This document shows positions 27,202 to 35,707 of a DNA stretch of 64,000 bases, piece after piece. Origin of the DNA: CAIVND01 sp035532075 (GTDB lineage: Bacteria; Actinomycetota; Acidimicrobiia; Acidimicrobiales; Bog-793); contig DATKRV010000003.1 in assembly GCA_035532075.1 (NCBI GenBank), positions 9,586 to 73,585 on the forward strand, in the 5' to 3' direction. The translations under genes and the position numbers were made by a program. Below the pieces are notes generated by a model that had not been told where the DNA came from, searched no databases, and saw only the letters and a list, made by a program, of their open reading frames with translations. Numbering within the stretch: position 1 is the stretch's first letter; every line of letters starts with the position of its first letter.

Positions 27202-28344
27202 ATGGATCTCGTCGAAGGACTACCCCGTGAGTTTGCCGAGATCGCACATGGCTTTGGTCTGTATGTCCATATTCCCTTCTGTTCCACGCGCTGTGACTAC
27301 TGCGCGTTTGCAACATGGACGGGTCGCGAGGAACTGGTCGAGCGATATGTCGATGCGCTCTGTCTTGAGATCGATCGGGCGAAAGAGCGTGGCCGATGGC
27401 GGTCTCCGGACACCGTGTTCTTTGGTGGAGGGACGCCGTCGTTGCTGAGCGTCGAGCAGGTCGCTCGAGTGCTCGATCGCGTCGTGCCCGGCGCGTCAAC
27501 CGAGATCTCCCTTGAGTGCAATCCGGAATCGACCGACGCGGACTTTCTCGCCGGGATCGCAGGGCTTGGAGTGAATCGCATCTCGCTTGGAGTGCAATCG
27601 ACTAAGCCCCACGTGCTCAAGGGTCTCGGCAGGACCTACCAGGAGGGATCGATATCACGGGTGCTCGATGCTATTGCGCGTGCAGAGATCTCCAACTACA
27701 ACGTCGATCTCGTCTTCGGGGGCGCGGGTGAGAGCGCCGAGGACTTTGCCGAGGGGCTTCTCGAGGTGTTGGATTTCTCGCCAAGTCCAGCCCACATCAG
27801 CGCCTACGCACTCACCGTCGAGTCCGGGACGCCACTCTCGCGTTCGCCAGATCGCCATCCCGATGACGATGTGTTGGCCGAACGCTATGAATCTGCGGAG
27901 GCGATCCTTGGCGCACACGGGTTTCACTGGTATGAGATCTCGAACTGGGCGAAACCCGGAGCCGAGTGTCGACACAATCTCTCCTGCTGGCTCGGTGGTG
28001 ATTACCTCGGAATCGGCTGTGCTGCGCACAGCCATCTTTCGGGTGAACGGAGCGCAAACGTCTTCTCGGTCGACCGCTATGTTGAGGCGATTTTCTCCTC
28101 GGGCGAGGCTATCGCACGGAGCGAATTTCTTGATTCATCAGGTCGCGCCGCGGAGCTCGCTGCGTTGTTGTTGCGGACCAGACTTGGCGTTCCGCGGGGA
28201 CTGGTCGACGAGAGCCTCGTTGACGATGGCCTGATGGAGCGCGATGGAGAGCGAGCGACGTTGACCGTACGCGGCCGTCTGCTTGCGAACGAAGTCGCCA
28301 TTCGGCTCCTCTCTCGCCCGGAGCAGCCGTCGTTCGCATCCTGA
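27202..28344 (+). CDS. hemW: Radical SAM protein HemW (coproporphyrinogen oxidase-like)
   Basis: The radical SAM motif CSTRCDYCAF (about residues 25-34) binds a [4Fe-4S] cluster. FFGGGTPSLLS, RISLGVQSTKPHVLKGLGR and NVDLVFGGAGES are typical of the HemN/HemW family. The lack of the HemN N-terminal extension and the location beside dnaJ/rsmE favour HemW, a haem-trafficking protein, over a true coproporphyrinogen oxidase. The ATG at 27202, one base after the rsmE stop, is preferred over a GTG at 27181 inside rsmE. Confidence 0.9.
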   Translation: MDLVEGLPREFAEIAHGFGLYVHIPFCSTRCDYCAFATWTGREELVERYVDALCLEIDRAKERGRWRSPDTVFFGGGTPSLLSVEQVARVLDRVVPGASTEISLECNPESTDADFLAGIAGLGVNRISLGVQSTKPHVLKGLGRTYQEGSISRVLDAIARAEISNYNVDLVFGGAGESAEDFAEGLLEVLDFSPSPAHISAYALTVESGTPLSRSPDRHPDDDVLAERYESAEAILGAHGFHWYEISNWAKPGAECRHNLSCWLGGDYLGIGCAAHSHLSGERSANVFSVDRYVEAIFSSGEAIARSEFLDSSGRAAELAALLLRTRLGVPRGLVDESLVDDGLMERDGERATLTVRGRLLANEVAIRLLSRPEQPSFAS

Positions 28345-28377
28345 ACTCCTCGCGCGACGGACGTGGGAGAACTTGTC

Positions 28378-28977
28378 TCAGGCGAACCTGCGATCGGGCA
28401 CGAACCAGACCACCGAGACCAGCGCGTAGCACCCATAGGAGATCCACGGGCTGACAAAGGCAAATCCCACGCCAACCGCGTAGAGCAAGAGCGAGATCTT
28501 GCCCTTGTGGTCATGTCCGATTGCCCGCGCGACCAAGGAGTTGGGAACATCCGCGCGGATGATCGAGCGGACAAGTGCCATGAATGCAACCGAGGAGGCG
28601 AGCGAGACGATGCCGTAGCTCGCGGCTGGCCAGGTGGATCTGTAGTACCGCGCGACCCATTCGGTTAGCACCGGAATGAGAGACAGCCAGAAGAGGAGGA
28701 AGAGGTTTGCCCACATTACCGCGGCGTTGATGCGGGTCGCCGCGCGAAGCAGATGATGGTGGTTGTTCCAGTAGATACCAAGAAAGGCAAAGCTGAGGAT
28801 GTAGACGAGTACCTCAGGAAGACGCTGACTGAGCGAGTGGAAGCCAGGGCCGCTCGGAGAACGAAGTTCAAAGGCAGTAATGGTGATGAGCACGGCGAGC
28901 ACGCTGTCGCTGAAGGCCTCGAGTCGACCGGTGCCCATCTCCGTTGGTTGCGCCGGTTTGGTGCGCCTCATCGCCAT
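28378..28977 (-). CDS. TMEM175-family potassium channel-like membrane protein
   Basis: About six membrane helices. The first contains the family signature RLEAFSDSVLAVLITI (RxxxFSD), and the loop after TM2 has YWNNHHHLL, as in bacterial TMEM175 (DUF1211) potassium channels. The length of 199 residues is usual; bacterial members form tetramers. It converges on hemW with a short gap and no evident terminator. ATG start. Confidence 0.88.
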   Translation of the reverse strand: MAMRRTKPAQPTEMGTGRLEAFSDSVLAVLITITAFELRSPSGPGFHSLSQRLPEVLVYILSFAFLGIYWNNHHHLLRAATRINAAVMWANLFLLFWLSLIPVLTEWVARYYRSTWPAASYGIVSLASSVAFMALVRSIIRADVPNSLVARAIGHDHKGKISLLLYAVGVGFAFVSPWISYGCYALVSVVWFVPDRRFA

Positions 28978-29047
28978 CTGACCATTGTTGTCGCGTCAAT
29001 GTCTCCGAGTGTGCTTTGTCAAAAACATTGCCCGCTGGTCACGTTGA

Positions 29048-29095
29048 CTGGTGGTCATGTCAACTGGTGGTCACGTCAACTGGTGGTCACGTCAA
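29048..29095 (+). repeat. 16-bp tandem repeat, three copies
   Basis: The unit CTGGTGGTCACGTCAA is repeated three times without gap (the first copy has one mismatch), with a degenerate copy before (about 29034) and a partial copy after. It lies in the divergent intergenic region between the TMEM175-like and HIT genes and contains no ORF. Confidence 0.8.
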
Positions 29096-29210
29096 CTGGG
29101 CCTCATCGCGTCGGCAACACTGATCGGATGCGAACCTCCGTGACGAATCGGAGGAGAGTTGACGGTGATTTACCGTATCGCAGTGGTGGCCTGCCTAACA
29201 TTGTTCGTAT

Positions 29211-29564
29211 ATGTCATCAGAATCTGACTGTCTGTTCTGCAAGATCGTCGCAGGAGCAATACCCAGCACCGGAGTTTTCGAAGACGAACTCGTCGTTGCG
29301 TTTCGTGACATTGTCCCGGTCGCTCCGACTCATGTGCTGATCGTGCCGCGCCGCCATATCGTCGATGCAAGCACCATCGAGCGTGGCGACCAACCTGAGC
29401 TGATCGCGATGTTCCTCGCCGCAAAGGTCATCGCCCGCAACGAGGGGATCGATGAGAACGGTTATCGCCTGGCCTTCAATGTTGGTGACGACGCGGGCAA
29501 CTCGGTGGCGCATCTGCACCTTCATCTGCTCGGTGGCCGCTTTCTCGCGTGGCCGCCCGGCTGA
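29211..29564 (+). CDS. HIT-family nucleotide-binding hydrolase
   Basis: A 117-residue histidine-triad protein of the Hint/HinT branch: SDCLFCKIVAGAIPSTGVFE at the start, HVLIVPRRHI in the middle, and the catalytic triad NSVAHLHLHLLGGR near the end. Family members hydrolyse nucleoside phosphoramidates and acyl-AMPs. No Shine-Dalgarno is obvious; TAACAT 9 bases before the ATG could be a -10 giving a very short leader. Confidence 0.92.
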   Translation: MSSESDCLFCKIVAGAIPSTGVFEDELVVAFRDIVPVAPTHVLIVPRRHIVDASTIERGDQPELIAMFLAAKVIARNEGIDENGYRLAFNVGDDAGNSVAHLHLHLLGGRFLAWPPG

Positions 29565-29636
29565 GTGCTATTCGCGAGACTGCCCCGTGTTGGGGGGCTC
29601 TCTCTGTTGTGGAGCGCGAATTGACCGGGGAGCTCC

Positions 29637-30461
29637 CTATTCGGCGACGCAGACGTTGAGGCACTCCCCGAGTCCCTCGACGACCGTGCGTACCTTCGTG
29701 CCCGGCGCGAGGTAGTGCGGCGGGACCTGAGCGTCGCCGACACCTCCGGTAGTGCCAGTCGCGATGATGTCTCCGGGCATCAAGGTGGTGATCTCGCTGA
29801 TGTACGAGACGATGTCGATTGGATTGAAGACGAGTTCGCGGGTGCGATCGATCTGCATCACGCGGTCATCGATCTCACATCGCACCTCGAGATCAAGTCC
29901 ATAGTCGACCTCATCGGGAGTCACGAGGTATGGCCCGACTGGCGTGGTCTTTTCGAAGGTCTTTCCCTGGAGCCATTGAAGCGTTCTGCGCTGCCAGTCA
30001 CGCATCGTGATGTCGTTCAGGGTGCAAAGGCCGCCGATGGCGGCGCGCGCTCCCCGTTGATCGACGTGGCGCGCAAGGCTTCCGATTACGACACCGAGTT
30101 CGACCTCCCAGTCGGGACAGCTCGCGTTCTTCGGAAGGACAATTTCGTCATTCGCCCCGATCAAAGCATTGGTGAACTTTGCGAACAGCGTTGGAAAGTT
30201 CGGGAGTTCCTGACCCCGTTCACGGATGTGACTTTTGTAGTTGAGGCCGACGCAGATGATCTTTGAAGGGCGCGGAACAAGCGTTGCAAAGTAGGCGTCC
30301 TTCTTCGCATAGGTCGCCCCCGATTCATCTTGTGCAGAGCGGGCGAGATCGCCCGAGGCGAGGAGTTCGCCGACGTCTTGGAAGTTGAGCCCGACGAGCT
30401 GGTCTCCCTCTTCGCGCACGGCCTGTGTCCCTGACGCGGTCCTGACGGTCGCAAAGCGCAT
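29637..30461 (-). CDS. Fumarylacetoacetate hydrolase (FAH) family protein
   Basis: The C-terminal FAH domain includes KIICVGLNYKSHIRERGQEL, metal ligands in CPDWEVELGVVIG (Glu-x-Glu), and MPGDIIATGTTGGVGDA. Relatives cleave C-C bonds in aromatic degradation, decarboxylate oxaloacetate or hydrolyse acylpyruvates; the exact substrate is not predictable here. At 274 residues it is typical. The ATG follows AAAGGAG. Confidence 0.88.
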   Translation of the reverse strand: MRFATVRTASGTQAVREEGDQLVGLNFQDVGELLASGDLARSAQDESGATYAKKDAYFATLVPRPSKIICVGLNYKSHIRERGQELPNFPTLFAKFTNALIGANDEIVLPKNASCPDWEVELGVVIGSLARHVDQRGARAAIGGLCTLNDITMRDWQRRTLQWLQGKTFEKTTPVGPYLVTPDEVDYGLDLEVRCEIDDRVMQIDRTRELVFNPIDIVSYISEITTLMPGDIIATGTTGGVGDAQVPPHYLAPGTKVRTVVEGLGECLNVCVAE

Positions 30462-30471
30462 GATGCTCCTT

Positions 30472-30500
30472 TTGTTCGTTTTGTTCGAAAACCGTTCGAA
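30472..30500 (-). promoter_or_regulatory. Phased TTCG/TTCGAA repeats upstream of the FAH gene
   Basis: TTCG cores at 30475, 30484 and 30494 (TTTTGTTCG twice, then GTTCGAAA twice overlapping) are spaced 9-10 bases. They lie directly upstream of the FAH-family ribosome site. The spacing of about one helical turn suggests an operator. Confidence 0.3.
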
Positions 30501-30638
30501 AGTCCGTTCCGGGTCGTCTCCAGGATCAGATCTGACAGCTCCCTGGAAAATTCACGGTAGTACCCAACGATGGAGCATGGCGAACCCGAGTTGCGGCCGA
30601 TCTACGAAGGCACGCCTCGAAAGGTTCCGTTGAGAATG

Positions 30639-30669
30639 ACAGAACCCCTGCCACTGGCAGGGGTTCTGT
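30639..30669. terminator. Strong hairpin downstream of glutamine synthetase
   Basis: ACAGAACCCCTGCC and GGCAGGGGTTCTGT form a perfect 14-bp stem with an ACT loop. It lies 28 bases after the glutamine synthetase stop on the minus strand. There is no U tract, so it may act with a factor or as an RNA-stabilising end. Confidence 0.75.
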
Positions 30670-30696
30670 GAGCGAGCGAAGGGGGCCGGAAAAGAC

Positions 30697-31698
30697 TTAC
30701 TTCGCTGCAGCTCCGCAGATGGTCTCGATGATGAGACCAGCTACGACGTAGGGGTCGATATTCGCGTTCGGCCGACGGTCTTCGATCCAACCCTTCTTGT
30801 CGACGCCGACCTGCCACGGGATACGCACCGATGCGCCGCGGTCCGAGGTTCCGTAATTGTAGGTGTGCCACGGGGCGGTCTCGTGTGCGCCGGTGAGCCG
30901 ATCCTTGATCCCGTCTCCATAGGCGGCAATGTGCTCTTCGACCTTGGTTCCAAGTGCCTCGCACGCGGCGATGATCGGATCCCATCCCTCGCGCATTGCC
31001 TTGGTGGAGAAGTTGGTGTGCGCTCCTGCGCCGTTCCAGTCGCCCTTGACCGGCTTTGCGTCATAACTCACCTGTACGCCGTAGTCCTCGGCGATGCGTG
31101 CGAGCAGCCAGCGTCCCATCCAGAGGTGATCTCCAATCTCGGGCACGGTGCAGATACCGATCTGGAACTCCCACTGGCCCTTCATCACCTCGGCGTTCGT
31201 TCCCTCGATCTTGAGACCCGCGTCGATGCACGCCTGGGTGTGGCGCTCGATGATCTCGCGGCCGACCGCGAAGTCCGCACCGACGCTGCAGTAATACGGG
31301 CCCTGGGGGGCCGGGTATCCAACCTCTGGCCAACCGAGCGGCCGACCCTCCTGAAAGAAGGTGTACTCCTGTTCGATGCCGAACATCGGCTCGTCTTTCG
31401 CGTACCTCTCGGCCGCGGCGACACAGGCGGCACGGGTATTGGTGACGTGCGCGGTGAAGTCCGGAAGGAGCACCTCACACAGCACCAGAACGTTCTTGCC
31501 ACCCCGGATGGGGTCATGGCAAGAGAAGACGGGCCGCAACACGCAGTCCGAATTGCTTCCCGGAGCCTGGTTGGTACTCGAACCGTCGAAGCCCCAGATT
31601 CCGGGCTCCTTGCCGTCGGCAATGATCTTTGTCTTACAGCGAAGTTGGGCGAATGGCTTGGTTCCATCCAGCCAGATGTACTCAGCTTGGTAGCTCAC
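30697..31698 (-). CDS. Glutamine synthetase, type II (eukaryote-like)
   Basis: Condenses ammonia and glutamate with ATP. At 333 residues it is the short GSII form, not the about 470-residue GSI. It shows YIWLDGT, GIWGFDGSSTNQAPGSNSDC, MFGIEQEYTFF (metal-binding Glu), GDWNGAGAHTNFST (ATP/ammonia region) and DRGASVRIPW. GSII is known in actinobacteria beside GlnA. GTG start after GGAGAGG. Probably monocistronic, ending at the strong hairpin. Confidence 0.92.
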   Translation of the reverse strand: MSYQAEYIWLDGTKPFAQLRCKTKIIADGKEPGIWGFDGSSTNQAPGSNSDCVLRPVFSCHDPIRGGKNVLVLCEVLLPDFTAHVTNTRAACVAAAERYAKDEPMFGIEQEYTFFQEGRPLGWPEVGYPAPQGPYYCSVGADFAVGREIIERHTQACIDAGLKIEGTNAEVMKGQWEFQIGICTVPEIGDHLWMGRWLLARIAEDYGVQVSYDAKPVKGDWNGAGAHTNFSTKAMREGWDPIIAACEALGTKVEEHIAAYGDGIKDRLTGAHETAPWHTYNYGTSDRGASVRIPWQVGVDKKGWIEDRRPNANIDPYVVAGLIIETICGAAAK

Positions 31699-31902
31699 GT
31701 ACCTCTCCTACGGGTCTCGTTGTTCTCGGTGACGCTACCGCCTGCCATGCCTGACTGGGGTGGCGCCTCTTACTCTCCGATGGCTTGCACCGGTCCCTTC
31801 ATACGGCCATGAGCCTCTCATCAGAGCGTTTCATGATTGTGTCTGATTTGTGAACTGTAGATGAACTCGCGCCAGTCGGCTATTGCCAGTTTCGACTCGG
31901 GT

Positions 31903-33030
31903 TCAGGGCCGTCCAGCGCCGTATGCGCCTCCCCATAAGGGCGTGATCGCGACCGGCTGGCCATAATCGATCGCCTGGATCGCCTCGTTCTGGCCGATGT
32001 ACATCACGACGTGGTAGATGTACCCGCCCGAGGCGTAAAAGACGAGATCACCGGGTTGGAGCGCCGAGAGCGGGACATGGGGGATCGAGTCGTACTGCGC
32101 CTGAGCGCTGTGGGGCAGGTTGATCCCGGCCCTGCCCCAGGCCCACATCGTCAGCCCGGAGCAATCAAATCCTGAACCTGGAGTCGCTCCGCCCCAGAGA
32201 TAGGGAACGCCGATCTGGGTCTGCGCGGCGCTGACCGCAGCGAGCCCTGCGCTGCTCGAACTGGTCGTGATCGCCACAGTCGTCACTGCCACCTGGGACT
32301 GGGTCCTCGCGAGTTGATTCTTCGCTGTCGCTGCAGTCTGGGCGGCTGCCTTTGTCGCGGCCGCCTGCTGGAGAGCCTCCTCGGCAGCGAGCAGGGGGGC
32401 GAGTCGGCCATTCACGCTCGAAAGCGCCACACTCAGCTGTGCCTCGATGTTGGTGGCCGAGCTCCGGGACCCGGCAAGGAGGGTCGTCGTTCTGGTTGCC
32501 TCGTTCACCGAGATGGCGAGCGTCAGCTGTCTCATCGCGAGCCGGTGCTGATCGTTCTCGAGCTCACTGATCGAGGTGTTCAGGTCTCCAGCGGCGACCT
32601 CGAGATAGGTCTGTTGCGCCGGCGCTGAGTTGGGGTTCGCGCCCGGCAGGGCCCCGGACTGCGACCCACCCTGGACATAGGTGTTGATCGCCTCGCGCAC
32701 AATCGCCCGCTGATCTTTGTCGATGGTCGCCTGCAGCTGGCCGATCTCGATCCTTGCGCGAGCGATTCTTTGCGTGAGGAGATCTTTTTGGAGGAGCGTC
32801 TGGTTGTACTCCTCGGAGAGGATGCCGAGTCTGATGTTCATCGCATCGACCCTCGCCGCGAGCGCGGCGGCCTTGGACTTGAGTGTTGTGATGTTCTCCG
32901 CCTGTGCAGCGTGGCCTGGCCAGAGCCCAAGCGCGCCGATGATCATCAAGGTGACGAGCAACCTTGACAGCCGGCGAATCAAAACCTGCGGAGATGGCCG
33001 CGCGAGGGAGTGACATGTGCTGCGCACCAC
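31903..33030 (-). CDS. Secreted NlpC/P60 peptidoglycan endopeptidase with coiled coil
   Basis: The N-terminal signal peptide is visible (RRLSRLLVTLMIIGALGLW ending near HAAQAEN). A long coiled coil (about residues 50-230) resembles RipC/PcsB-type regulators. The C-terminal NlpC/P60 domain has the catalytic Cys in GFDCSGLTMWAW and His in IYHVVMYIG, preceded by GVPYLWGGATPG. It probably cuts peptide stems in the wall during division. GTG start near 33030; a start closer to the signal helix is possible. Confidence 0.88.
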   Translation of the reverse strand: MVRSTCHSLARPSPQVLIRRLSRLLVTLMIIGALGLWPGHAAQAENITTLKSKAAALAARVDAMNIRLGILSEEYNQTLLQKDLLTQRIARARIEIGQLQATIDKDQRAIVREAINTYVQGGSQSGALPGANPNSAPAQQTYLEVAAGDLNTSISELENDQHRLAMRQLTLAISVNEATRTTTLLAGSRSSATNIEAQLSVALSSVNGRLAPLLAAEEALQQAAATKAAAQTAATAKNQLARTQSQVAVTTVAITTSSSSAGLAAVSAAQTQIGVPYLWGGATPGSGFDCSGLTMWAWGRAGINLPHSAQAQYDSIPHVPLSALQPGDLVFYASGGYIYHVVMYIGQNEAIQAIDYGQPVAITPLWGGAYGAGRP

Positions 33031-33172
33031 GGTGGTGCCGACCGTATCGGCCGAGCGCGCTCAAAGCAAGGCGGTGTCTTTTCGCCTGCTCGCGGCCCTG
33101 CGGGTAGCGTAAGTCGTGGGCAACCTCTCGGCGCAGTGCTGCGGGATCCCGAGCAGGTGAAAGGAACCGGCG

Positions 33173-34588
33173 ATGTCGAAATCTCAAGAACACACCCCGA
33201 ATCCCGATGGAGAGTTTCGCATTGAACACGATTCCATGGGAGAGGTGCGTGTTCCCGCGCGTGCCAGATGGGGCGCGCAGACCCAGCGGGCAGTGGAGAA
33301 CTTCCCGATCTCGGGGAGAAGCGTCGAGCCCTCGTTGATCGCGGCACTGGCGATGATCAAGGCAGAGGCGGCAAAGGTGAGCAACGAGTTCGGACTAATC
33401 GAGCCAGATGTCGCCGAGGCGATCATCCATTCAGCCAACGAGGTGACGACGGGAATGTGGTTCGAGGAGTTTCCGATCGACGTCTACCAGACTGGATCTG
33501 GCACATCGACGAACATGAACATGAACGAGGTGCTCGCCGATCTCGCCGGAGAGCGTCTTGGGCGGACGGTGAAGGCGAATGACGAGGTCAACGCGGCTCA
33601 GTCGTCGAACGACGTCTTTCCCTCTGCGATCCACCTTGCCGCGATGCTTGGGATCACGACGGATCTCATTCCGGCACTTCACCATCTCGCCTTTGCGCTG
33701 CGCACAAAATCAGAGCTGTGGAACGAGGTCGTCAAATCGGGACGGACACATCTCATGGATGCGACTCCAGTCACCCTTGGACAGGAGTTCGGTGGGTACG
33801 GCGCGGCGATCGAATATGGTGTCGAACGCCTCGAGTCAAGTCTTTCGCGCATTGGTGAGTTGCCACTTGGTGGTACCGCTGTTGGTACGGGGATCAATGC
33901 CCCGCATGGCTTTGCCCCGAAGATCATCGCAGGACTGAGAGCGCGCACGGGGCTTGATCTGACCGAGGCGCGGGATCACTTCGAGGCACAGGGGGCGCGT
34001 GACGCGCTCGTCGAAGCCTCTGGGATGCTGCGCACCATTGCGCTCTCGCTCTACAAGATCGCCAACGATCTTCGCTGGATGTCCTCTGGCCCTCGCTGTG
34101 GACTCGGCGAGATCCACCTTCCCGATCTTCAGCCCGGCTCGTCGATCATGCCCGGCAAGGTCAACCCGGTCGTCCCTGAGGCGGTCTGTCAGGTCGTCGC
34201 GCAGGTGATTGGAAACGATGCAGCAGTTGCCTTCGGGGGCTCTGCGGGAAACTTTGAACTGAACGTCATGTTGCCCGTCATCGGGCGTAATCTGCTCGAG
34301 TCGATCCGACTTCTTGCGTCGGTGAGCAGGGCCCTCGCGGACAAGTGTGTCGATGGCATCGAGGCCGACGTCGAGCGGTGCAAGAGCTACGCGCTCTCGT
34401 CGCCCTCGATCGCAACCTCGTTGAATCCCTATATCGGATACGAGAATGCGGCCAAGGTTGTCAAGATCGCACTTGCCGAGAACAAGGATCTTCGCACGGT
34501 AGTGCTCGAGATGGGATTGCTCGGTGAGGACGAGGTCGACCGGGCGCTTGACGTTCTCGCGATGACCAGGGGCGGAATCGTCGGCTGA
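33173..34588 (+). CDS. fumC: Fumarate hydratase class II
   Basis: Converts fumarate to malate in the TCA cycle. It has [18 protein letters not shown] (substrate-binding), [33 protein letters not shown] and the superfamily signature [16 protein letters not shown]. At 471 residues it is full length with the FumC C-terminal domain. The ATG follows AAAGGAA. Divergent from the NlpC/P60 gene. Confidence 0.95.
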   Translation: MSKSQEHTPNPDGEFRIEHDSMGEVRVPARARWGAQTQRAVENFPISGRSVEPSLIAALAMIKAEAAKVSNEFGLIEPDVAEAIIHSANEVTTGMWFEEFPIDVYQTGSGTSTNMNMNEVLADLAGERLGRTVKANDEVNAAQSSNDVFPSAIHLAAMLGITTDLIPALHHLAFALRTKSELWNEVVKSGRTHLMDATPVTLGQEFGGYGAAIEYGVERLESSLSRIGELPLGGTAVGTGINAPHGFAPKIIAGLRARTGLDLTEARDHFEAQGARDALVEASGMLRTIALSLYKIANDLRWMSSGPRCGLGEIHLPDLQPGSSIMPGKVNPVVPEAVCQVVAQVIGNDAAVAFGGSAGNFELNVMLPVIGRNLLESIRLLASVSRALADKCVDGIEADVERCKSYALSSPSIATSLNPYIGYENAAKVVKIALAENKDLRTVVLEMGLLGEDEVDRALDVLAMTRGGIVG

Positions 34589-34635
34589 ACGAGTCGGTCG
34601 AATGTCCGCCCGCTTCTTTGGTTAGCGTTGGTTTC

Positions 34636-35568
34636 ATGCACGCAATCGAACGACTCCGCTCGATCGCACGTGCCGGTGAGGTCGAATCGACCGAACTCGC
34701 CGGCGAGGCCGCCTACGCGCTCGCAGGCCTTGCCGATGACCGCGCCGCGCTTGTTGGGTCGTGTCGCAGGTTGCTCGAATTTCATCCCCACGTCGGCGCG
34801 CTGTGGTGGGTCTGCGCGCATCTGATCGACGCTCTCGATGTTCGCTCCTGCGCTATCTCGCTTGTGAATCAACTTGAGGCAGACGCGAGCATCGATGAAC
34901 TCTTCGCCTATCCGACCTCAGACGACCGGGTCGTTATCGAGAGCTCTCGTCAGATCGTGCGCGCGTTGTATGGTCGGGTCGATTTGACGGTACGACTCGT
35001 CGGTGATGGACGCAGTCTGCGACTCGGGGTGCGTGCCTTCGGTGATTCGATTGCCCCGGTCGGGGCCTATCAGGTGAACGAGAGCGAGCTTGCCCTGCGC
35101 GATGCGACGCTCGTCGTCGTCGAGGCGCTTGCCGTGAGCCAGAACGGCATCTTGATGAACCGGGCGGGTGCCCGGTTGGCAAGGCTCGCCGAAGACCGTG
35201 GACTCGCGCTCGTCGTTCTCGCCGGTGTTGGACGTGTGCTGCCAGAGGACCTGTTTGGCGCGATGCTGAACCTCGGTCGCGCGCTCCATGAGAAAGACGG
35301 GGACCGGCTCCGGGGCTCACGCCAACAACCAGGTGGGGACTTTTTTGACGGACCTTCCGGCACCGAGGAGATCGATGCGGTCCGTGACGATGACGGCGAG
35401 TTTGTATTGCGTAATCGGCGCGTGATCCACGTCGATCCTGCAGTTCGCTATGTCACTCCGCGGGGAGTCCGTGCGGCTGGAGTGGTCTTTCATCCAAGCC
35501 CTTCGGTCTCGCATCTTGACTGCCCAGTCCCCGACGAGTTGCTGTCTGGCTTTGGTGTGACCGGTTAG
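34636..35568 (+). CDS. Conserved actinobacterial protein of unknown function
   Basis: Not firmly recognised. It is a soluble protein of about 310 residues. The segments LEFHPHVGALWWVCAHLIDA, NGILMNRAGARLARLAEDRG and LALVVLAGVGRVLPEDLF suggest an alpha/beta fold recalling eIF2B-like or CoA-transferase-like proteins, but the resemblance is weak. The last 70 residues (VRYVTPRGVRAAGVVFHPSP) include a short conserved-looking motif. The ATG at 34636 is preferred to an upstream GTG. Confidence 0.6.
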   Translation: MHAIERLRSIARAGEVESTELAGEAAYALAGLADDRAALVGSCRRLLEFHPHVGALWWVCAHLIDALDVRSCAISLVNQLEADASIDELFAYPTSDDRVVIESSRQIVRALYGRVDLTVRLVGDGRSLRLGVRAFGDSIAPVGAYQVNESELALRDATLVVVEALAVSQNGILMNRAGARLARLAEDRGLALVVLAGVGRVLPEDLFGAMLNLGRALHEKDGDRLRGSRQQPGGDFFDGPSGTEEIDAVRDDDGEFVLRNRRVIHVDPAVRYVTPRGVRAAGVVFHPSPSVSHLDCPVPDELLSGFGVTG

Positions 35569-35681
35569 GCGATGGGAACTCTCGCGGGAGAACGAGTCGC
35601 TCTGCCCAACTAGCCTTTTGGATCGAGCGCGGCTCGACCGGACGGAGGGACGAGTGGCAAAGGTGACCGAAGCAGGTGATT

Positions 35682-35707
35682 GACACAGATGGATGACACA
35701 GATGGAT
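35682..35707 (+). repeat. 13-bp tandem duplication at a start site
   Basis: GACACAGATGGAT occurs twice in a row, directly at the start of the DUF885 gene. It produces alternative ATG codons at 35693 and 35702 in the same frame. Confidence 0.75.

Noticed and set aside
29048..29095. CRISPR array
   Set aside because: Units are contiguous 16-mers with no spacers, and no cas genes are present.
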